12,161 nt of DNA from an uncultured Prevotella sp. (GTDB taxonomy: Bacteria > Bacteroidota > Bacteroidia > Bacteroidales > Bacteroidaceae), in NCBI GenBank assembly GCA_900770025.1, contig CAAGIW010000081.1, positions 1-12,161 of the forward strand, read 5' to 3'. This document shows, piece after piece, positions 6,666 to 12,161 of the stretch. The position numbers and the translations under genes are program-made. The notes under the pieces are model-generated. The model ran no database searches. It was given only the letters and a program-made list of their open reading frames with translations, and had not been told where the DNA came from. Each line of letters starts with the position of its first letter. Position 1 is the first letter of the stretch.

Positions 6666-9413
6666 TTATTTCACAACCACCTTCTGTGTGCGCACGGTGC
6701 CATCGCTCATCATCTGCTTCACGATGTTCAGGCCCTTTCCCACAGTGTTGCAACGGGTACCGTTGATGCTGTACACCTCGGTGCGGAGCACAGTGGCCAC
6801 CTTGTTGCTGGCGTTCACGTTTTCGATACCAGTGATCACAGCCTGATAGTCGGCATCCATCTGAGCCTTGAGAGCGGCAGACTGCTCGCCATCCTTCATG
6901 ATGTAGATGTCATAATAGCCGGCCTTGCTGTTGCCTTCGGCAATGCGTGTGCGGAAATATACCTCATCAGTGCCCTCATAGCTGCGAACCACCTTCTTGT
7001 AGAGGCGCTGTGTGGCGAGCAGAGCGGTGTCGCCAAGCTGCTCCCATTTGGTGCTGTCGGCAGAAACCTCGAACACGAGCTGCGGAGAACCGGCGCTGTT
7101 GCCGTTGGAGATGAAGCTCACCACGTCGAACGGACCGGCAATCTTCTGTGTGGTGGCAATCACACCATTGCGGGGATAAGCGGTGTTCCACTCACCGATG
7201 TTGATGTAGTAGTTGGTCAGCAGGTCGCTGTAGTCGGCTGCAGTGGCAGGATTGTATGCGCTGCCGTCGCCGGGAGTGTTGCCGGGCTTGATGTTCTCCC
7301 AAATCATCACATGGCCACGGGAAACAACCTTCCAGCCATTGCCGAAGTCGTTCACTTCCTCTGGGTTCATCTTGGTGTAGCCCACGAGTACATCGTTGCC
7401 CAAAGAATCTTTCTCATAGATAGGATCGGAAGACTCATCCCAGTAAGGATAGTCGCCCTTGTTCTTGCCCCAAGAGAAGTAATAAGCGGTAGATGTGCTT
7501 CCACCATTATACTCTGTGGGGTTGGCATCCATGTGTGCAGCCACATCTACGCGCACCTTGGCATCCTTGATAACAATCTTGGCGGTGGCAGGTTCGCTCA
7601 GCACGGTCACGTCGCTGATGGCATGTACAGTGATTTCGCGGCTCTCTGTGAGTACCAAAGGCTCGGTATATACGCTGGAAGCCAGGGTGTCTGCACGACC
7701 CACGAAGTTGTAATACAAGGTGGCGTCGGGAGTTTCAGTGGTCAGGGTAACGATGGTCTTGGCATCCTGGAACTCCATGTTCACCTTGGGCAGTTTGGTT
7801 TGGTCCTTCATCAGCACCACGGTCTCTGCCACATCGCTCACCAAGTAGCCTTCGGCCACGGCAATAGCCTTCACTGTGGTCTCTGCGCTGAGGTTGAACA
7901 CGCCGTCATAGAGAGAGCTGGAAGTGGTAGGCTCAGAACCATCGAGGGTGAAGAATATACGTGCATTCTTGTTGGGGCAAGTGATGGTCACGTTGGTGTT
8001 GCGGTCTTTGTACTCCATGCTGAAGGCGGGAGCAGGGGTGGCAGTGATTTCAGACTTACCGTTGCGCAACATGCTCAGTGCATTGTTGATAACCAGGAGG
8101 GCATCAGCTGCCGACATGGCATCAGCCACCACCTCATTGGTATAGGGCAGGAAGATGTAGCCATTGTGTGAGGGATAGTGTGCGTGAGCCAACACCAAAC
8201 TGCTGTCGGCCGCACCAGTCTCAGTGGCAACCACACCAAGCAGGGCGTCGTTGGCAAAGTGGTCGTTCAGGGTCAGAGCGGTAAGCTGTGTCGCATTAGA
8301 CACTCCCAGGATATAGTCACCAGGGATGGCCTCAGTCTCAAAGAAGTTTTCAAACTCTCCAGAGAACAGTTTGTTCTTGGCAGCACCTGTATAGAGGAAG
8401 GTGGAGCTTGTGGATTGCGCCTTGCCATAGCCCCATGTGGCATAGAGAGAGGGGTTGACATTGAGCACTGGAATCCAAGGCATGATTTCTGCAAGAGCGG
8501 GCACCACTGCATTGTCGGCAGGGATGGATGAACTGATCACGGTGACATCGTATGCAGAAAGGTTCTCCTTGGTCACCTTGTCGGCCTCCTTGTCCACGCT
8601 GAAGGCGGTAATCACATTGTCTGCATCACCCAGCAACAGGTTGTACAGAGGCTCGGCATCAGCCTCGCCGGTGTGCAGATAGGCGATGTTGCGTGTGGTG
8701 CTTTGGGGCTCGTCACCCTCACCCACGATGATATAATACAGGTGGCAACCGTTGGTAGTCTTGATGGTCACCTCGGTATAATCGTCCACACCGGGGGTAT
8801 CGTCGGGAAGCATATACAGCACCTCATTGAATGTTTTAGGGGTATTGTTTCCACTTACCGGTGTCAGGGTGGCACCATCCACGATCACGTTGATACCACG
8901 TGCCTCGGAGTTCTTATGGGATTCCACGCCAATACGCAGGGAATCGCCCTTTAGCGCAGCAGGAATCTTGATGACAAGGTTCTTTCCGTTGAGCCAAAGG
9001 AAGTCGTTTCCATAAGGATACATGCCGTTGGGACTGTCGGCAAACTCAGCCTGTCCGTAGCCACTGGCAATGACAAAGCCCTTCGCCTTGACGCCTGTCA
9101 CATTCAGCCCCTCCAACTCGGAGATGATAATGTCTTCTCCGCTCACATTGGTCAGGGCGTTGCCGTTCTCATCAGTGTAAACGGTACTGGCCGACCAGAA
9201 AGTATCGCCATACTGGTCGGCTTTCGTTGCATCGCTCTCATAGTCACGCCAGTGAGTGGTAGGACCATTCTGCTCCATATCGGCATAAAGGTTCTCGATA
9301 GTTGTAGAACTCCAACCCTTTCGGAAGTCCCACGTCTTCCTCACTTCTGTCTGGGCGTTTACCTGCAACACAGCGAGCAGGGCAAACGCCGCAAGTGTAA
9401 AGATTTTCTTCAT
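6666..9413 (-). CDS. Large secreted multidomain protein with chitobiase/hexosaminidase-C-like domains
   Basis: This 915-aa exported protein has a signal peptide (residues 1-20, MKKIFTLAAFALLAVLQVNA) with likely cleavage before Q21. Order of regions: a beta-rich part starting at KTWDFRKGWSS (about 27-232), similar in flavour to non-catalytic domains of Prevotella carbohydrate-active proteins; an alpha/beta segment (about 240-450) with IAYLHTG, VTVISSSI and LNVNPSLYATWGYG; a chitobiase/hexosaminidase C-terminal-like domain (about 473-535, FFTLDGSEPTTSSSLYDG and EGYLVSDVAE); a second, weaker one (about 545-616); a region starting at HMDAN (627-631) with GPFDVVSFISNG (760-771); and a C-terminal module, VYSINGTR...KGLNIVKQ...KVVVK (880-915). 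I see no catalytic motif. A role at the cell surface, perhaps glycan binding, is inferred. It is a paralogue of the next gene upstream and has its own terminator. The ATG follows an A-rich leader without a Shine-Dalgarno sequence. Confidence 0.88.
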   Translation of the reverse strand: MKKIFTLAAFALLAVLQVNAQTEVRKTWDFRKGWSSTTIENLYADMEQNGPTTHWRDYESDATKADQYGDTFWSASTVYTDENGNALTNVSGEDIIISELEGLNVTGVKAKGFVIASGYGQAEFADSPNGMYPYGNDFLWLNGKNLVIKIPAALKGDSLRIGVESHKNSEARGINVIVDGATLTPVSGNNTPKTFNEVLYMLPDDTPGVDDYTEVTIKTTNGCHLYYIIVGEGDEPQSTTRNIAYLHTGEADAEPLYNLLLGDADNVITAFSVDKEADKVTKENLSAYDVTVISSSIPADNAVVPALAEIMPWIPVLNVNPSLYATWGYGKAQSTSSTFLYTGAAKNKLFSGEFENFFETEAIPGDYILGVSNATQLTALTLNDHFANDALLGVVATETGAADSSLVLAHAHYPSHNGYIFLPYTNEVVADAMSAADALLVINNALSMLRNGKSEITATPAPAFSMEYKDRNTNVTITCPNKNARIFFTLDGSEPTTSSSLYDGVFNLSAETTVKAIAVAEGYLVSDVAETVVLMKDQTKLPKVNMEFQDAKTIVTLTTETPDATLYYNFVGRADTLASSVYTEPLVLTESREITVHAISDVTVLSEPATAKIVIKDAKVRVDVAAHMDANPTEYNGGSTSTAYYFSWGKNKGDYPYWDESSDPIYEKDSLGNDVLVGYTKMNPEEVNDFGNGWKVVSRGHVMIWENIKPGNTPGDGSAYNPATAADYSDLLTNYYINIGEWNTAYPRNGVIATTQKIAGPFDVVSFISNGNSAGSPQLVFEVSADSTKWEQLGDTALLATQRLYKKVVRSYEGTDEVYFRTRIAEGNSKAGYYDIYIMKDGEQSAALKAQMDADYQAVITGIENVNASNKVATVLRTEVYSINGTRCNTVGKGLNIVKQMMSDGTVRTQKVVVK

Positions 9414-9531
9414 AGTTTTGGTTTGTTTTTAGGTTATATATTATTTGAATGTTTGCAAAACCTCGCGCGGCAAGCAGATGTGGCGGCAATCAATCTATGC
9501 CATCTATCAAATTATAAAGATTACTTGGCGA

Positions 9532-9562
9532 CAAAGTTAGACAAAAATGAGAAAAGAACAGA
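9532..9562 (-). promoter_or_regulatory. Possible promoter of the 915-aa secreted protein gene
   Basis: TAACTTTG (9532-9539, minus strand) matches the Bacteroidetes -7 box exactly. The upstream box at the 19-base spacing is TCTG (9559-9562), one base off TTTG. Transcription would start near 9525, leaving a leader of about 110 bases that is A/T-rich close to the ATG at 9413. It lies downstream of the terminator of the preceding gene, which supports separate transcription. Confidence 0.4.
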
Positions 9563-9626
9563 TGAGCCTCCATAGTTATTTTTGATATTCTACTTTGTTT
9601 TTTGCTTTATATCATTGTCATTCAAA

Positions 9627-9719
9627 GGCAGTTTCTTTCATCCCTTTAAAAACAATGGGCGGTTTCTTTAACCCACTGAAATCAAAAGGCGGTTGCCATC
9701 CACAGGGACTGCAACCGCC
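9627..9719. repeat. Three degenerate 30-31-bp direct repeats, the last forming the terminator stem
   Basis: Units start at 9627 (GGCAGTTTCTTT), 9658 (GGCGGTTTCTTT) and 9688 (GGCGGTTGCCATCC). The first two share GGC-GTTTCTTT and an A-rich end; the third keeps GGCGGTT and a CC at the same offset, then turns into the terminator. The similarity is moderate and was judged by eye. Confidence 0.45.
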
Positions 9720-9722
9720 TTA
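9684..9722 (-). terminator. Intrinsic terminator of the upstream paralogue
   Basis: A perfect nine-base-pair stem, GGCGGTTGC (9711-9719 read on the minus strand) with GCAACCGCC (9688-9696), encloses a 14-base loop and is followed by TTTTGATTT. A/T pairs extend the stem. It lies about 36 bases after the stop codon of the gene at 9759. Confidence 0.88.
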
Positions 9723-9758
9723 TAATATAATAATGTGTCTGTTTCAGTGGTTCACGGC

Positions 9759-12161
9759 TTATTTCACAGCCACCTTGCTCACCTTCACAGTACCATTGTC
9801 ATAGATCTGCTTCACGATGTTGATACCCTTAGCGGCATTGCCCACCACAGCACCGTTGGCATTGTAGTAGATGGTGCGCACCACATTACCTCCATTCTGG
9901 GCACTTTGTGCCTTCACATCCTGAATACCAGAGATGACTCCCTCAGATATTTCACCGCAGTTCTTGATGTAGATGTCGAAGAACTTGGCTTCATTGCCAC
10001 CGGAAACAAGTTTCACATACACAGCGTCTGTACCGTTGTAGGGCAATAAGTTGCCACGCCATACACGGCTACTGGCATCCTTGGTACCTATCAGCACCTT
10101 CTCTGTGCCGCCAACCAATTCGCCCAGTTCCACCCATCCTTCGGCATTGTCGAGAGAGGTGTTGTAATAAGCTGTCACCTTTGCCTGATAACCGGAGAGA
10201 TATACCACCAAATCGAACGGACCCTGGAAAGGTACGGTACTTACCATAGAAGCAGATGCGGGGTCTTTCTCACCATTTCCGTTGGTCTGTGCGGGAGCAA
10301 CAAAGCCCACTGCGTTGTTGGTGATTTCCTGATAGATGTCATCCTCAGCCTTCACAGGGTTGTAACCATTGTAGTCATACACATTGTGGCCCACGGTGAG
10401 CGACTGCCAGATGGTGGGCTGCCCGTAGGTCTGCAACTCCCAGTCACCCACAGTGAACTTCTGCAGGTTATTGGCAGGCACGAACTCGTATTTGTAGTCT
10501 ATCACATTGCCCTCTTCATCTTTAACCTCAATGGGGTCGCCTATAGTCTGATCTGAATAGAATGGATAACCTTTCTTCTCAAAATGATAGGAAGGATTGG
10601 CTCCGTTCACACTCCACTGCTCCTTGTTGGCATCCATGTGACTCACGATGTCGAGGCGCACGGCTTCGTTATCCACAGATACATGGGCAGTCACAGGCTC
10701 TGACTGCAGCACGTCGCCCTCTGCTGCTGTAAAGGCAGTGATGTCGCAACGCTTGGTGAGAACAATGGGTTCAGTATATTTGGAAGAGAACACGGTGTCG
10801 TTGCTGCCACGGAAGTTGTAATACATCACATCGGTTTCGTTGGCCGATACCAGTGTCACAGTGGTCTTTCCATCCTCATTCAGCAACTGTATTTCAGGAG
10901 ACTTCTTCAATTCCTTGATCACCACCTGTGCCTCTGCCACGTCACTCACGAGATAACCCTCAGCCTCTGCAATCGCCTTGATGGTGGTGGGCTGGATGCA
11001 AAGAATCGGTTCGCTGCAAACCGTGGAGGTAGTTGTGGGAGTGCTGCCGTCGATGGTGTAGTGGATGGTTCCGCCGTTGGCGCTACTGAGGGTCACCCAA
11101 GTCCTTCCCTCTTCATACTCATAAGAGAATGTGGGAGCCTTGGCCTGGGTAATCTCTGCCTTGGAGCCTGCCACAGCCTTGACTGCATTGCCAAACAGGG
11201 TAATCACATCGGCATTTCCCGCAGCAAGACTTTCAGAAGGATCGGGCATATACATGTAGGCATTGTGGTTCACGTTATGTCCGTGGATGGCCACAATACT
11301 GCTGTCTGCACCGGATGTATCACCGTTGTAGGCATATGCATATACCAAATCATTGGCAAAGAGTCCGCTGAGTGTCACACCGGTGAAAGGAGTTTCTTCG
11401 GTGATATAGAATGCGCCTCGGGACGTATTCTCTTCATCTTCGCTGATAATCATCACGTCCTTGAACAGGTTGTCCTTGCCACGGCCGGTATAACCGAAGG
11501 TGGTGGCAGAAGGAGCGGCATTGCCATAGCCCCACTCTGCATACATGTTGGGATTCAGGTTGAGGATAGGAGTCCAAGAGATGGCATCCTTGATGACACT
11601 GCTGCCGTACTTAACGGTAGGCGAAACCACTGTAAGAGCATACCCTTTCAGGTCGTCTGCCGTTACAGCTTCGGGGGCAACCACCTCCACTGCAGTTCCC
11701 TCGAAGCCCTGCAAGGCAGTATAGATGGCATCAGAAGAAGCATCTTCTCCACCATAGATGTAGGCAATCTTGGCTCCTTCGTCAAAGGCAGCATCGCCAT
11801 TGTCAATCTGAATCAGGGCGATATCCAGACCACCCTTGGGCGATGTTTTGATGATCACATCGGTAGAATCGCCTTCAAAGCCCTCCTTAATTTGCCACAC
11901 CAAGGTGTAGTTGCCGTCCTCATCAGCAGCGGCACCTTCAGCCTGACCGCCCAAGCATATACCATCGGCAGGACCGGATATATACTCCATGAACTCGCTG
12001 CCAGCCACAAATCCACGGTCGGTGGCTGTGCTGTTGGCCGAGCGTGCACGCACTGTCACCTTCTGTCCAGCAGCAAGTTTGGGCAGAATAATCTGCTGAC
12101 CGTTGCGTGTCACACGTATCTTGTTCTTGCCAATGATGTAGTTGTTGTTGCTGCTCAGTCC
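9759..12161 (-). CDS. Large secreted multidomain protein, paralogue of the downstream gene (5' end outside the window)
   Basis: The frame is open to the right edge, so 800 C-terminal residues are visible. By comparison with its paralogue, roughly 120-135 residues including the signal peptide are missing. A GTG at 12113 is in frame but is not the start, because homology to the paralogue continues upstream of it. Visible order (numbering from the window edge): end of the beta-rich N-terminal part (1-125); alpha/beta segment (about 130-335) with IAYIYGG, LTVVSP and LNLNPNMYAEWGYG; a chitobiase/hexosaminidase C-like domain (about 354-416, HYTIDGSTPTTTS and EGYLVSDVAE); a second one (about 421-496); the HMDAN region (508-512) with GPFDLVVYLSG (647-657) and FFDIYIKNCGE; and a C-terminal module, KGINIVKQ...KVAVK. 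No catalytic motif is seen. Surface location and glycan-related function are inferred. A strong terminator follows the stop. Confidence 0.86.
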   Translation of the reverse strand, partial: GLSSNNNYIIGKNKIRVTRNGQQIILPKLAAGQKVTVRARSANSTATDRGFVAGSEFMEYISGPADGICLGGQAEGAAADEDGNYTLVWQIKEGFEGDSTDVIIKTSPKGGLDIALIQIDNGDAAFDEGAKIAYIYGGEDASSDAIYTALQGFEGTAVEVVAPEAVTADDLKGYALTVVSPTVKYGSSVIKDAISWTPILNLNPNMYAEWGYGNAAPSATTFGYTGRGKDNLFKDVMIISEDEENTSRGAFYITEETPFTGVTLSGLFANDLVYAYAYNGDTSGADSSIVAIHGHNVNHNAYMYMPDPSESLAAGNADVITLFGNAVKAVAGSKAEITQAKAPTFSYEYEEGRTWVTLSSANGGTIHYTIDGSTPTTTSTVCSEPILCIQPTTIKAIAEAEGYLVSDVAEAQVVIKELKKSPEIQLLNEDGKTTVTLVSANETDVMYYNFRGSNDTVFSSKYTEPIVLTKRCDITAFTAAEGDVLQSEPVTAHVSVDNEAVRLDIVSHMDANKEQWSVNGANPSYHFEKKGYPFYSDQTIGDPIEVKDEEGNVIDYKYEFVPANNLQKFTVGDWELQTYGQPTIWQSLTVGHNVYDYNGYNPVKAEDDIYQEITNNAVGFVAPAQTNGNGEKDPASASMVSTVPFQGPFDLVVYLSGYQAKVTAYYNTSLDNAEGWVELGELVGGTEKVLIGTKDASSRVWRGNLLPYNGTDAVYVKLVSGGNEAKFFDIYIKNCGEISEGVISGIQDVKAQSAQNGGNVVRTIYYNANGAVVGNAAKGINIVKQIYDNGTVKVSKVAVK

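Noticed and set aside
6627..8171. 514-codon open frame on the plus strand
   Set aside because: It lies fully antisense to the 915-aa secreted protein gene, which has a signal peptide, recognisable domains and a paralogue. The plus-strand translation is rich in His, Val and Gly without any domain, as expected for an antisense shadow.
9759..12113. GTG at 12113 as the start of the upstream secreted protein
   Set aside because: The frame continues to the window edge and the residues before it (including IIGKNKIRV) align with the paralogue, so the real start is outside.

Overview
The window looks like a chromosomal segment of a Bacteroidales bacterium, most likely Prevotellaceae. The grounds are: promoter-like sites of the Bacteroidetes type (TTTG, 19 bases, TAnnTTTG); A-rich leaders mostly without Shine-Dalgarno sequences; a signal peptide followed directly by Gln; and large secreted proteins ending in a short C-terminal module of the kind common in Prevotella. 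This placement is inferred from sequence features, not from a database match. All seven genes supported here are on the minus strand, so the window reads from right to left.

Right half (6.6-12.2 kb): two adjacent, separately terminated genes encode large exported proteins that are paralogues. The upstream one (9759-12161) is cut by the window edge; the downstream one (6666-9413, 915 aa) is complete. They share one domain order: an N-terminal beta-rich region, an alpha/beta segment with a conserved NPxxYAxWGYG motif that I cannot assign to a described family, two chitobiase/hexosaminidase-C-like beta domains, a roughly 230-residue region starting at HMDAN and containing GPFD, and a C-terminal KGxNIVKQ...K module. 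This pair is the best candidate for undescribed biology in the window.

Middle (6.05-6.67 kb): a gene-free stretch of about 610 bases. It holds the terminator of the 915-aa gene, a perfect-period 22-bp tandem repeat, two diverged relatives of that repeat, and a good promoter match for the next operon. Between the two large genes, a second gap (9414-9758) holds a strong terminator, three degenerate 30-bp repeats and a weaker promoter candidate.

Left half (0.1-6.05 kb): five tightly packed genes (gaps of at most about 25 bases, or overlaps) form an apparent operon. In order they encode a YqiA-type esterase fused to a degenerate HAD/NT5C-like domain, a membrane phosphoethanolamine-transferase-like enzyme, two acyltransferase-3 family membrane proteins, and a UbiA-family enzyme closely resembling decaprenyl-phosphate phosphoribosyltransferase. 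Together they suggest modification of an envelope lipid or glycan: a polyprenyl-linked pentose donor, O-acylation and phosphoethanolamine-type decoration. The acceptor is not visible. The operon's last visible gene ends inside another 22-bp tandem repeat that runs off the left edge.
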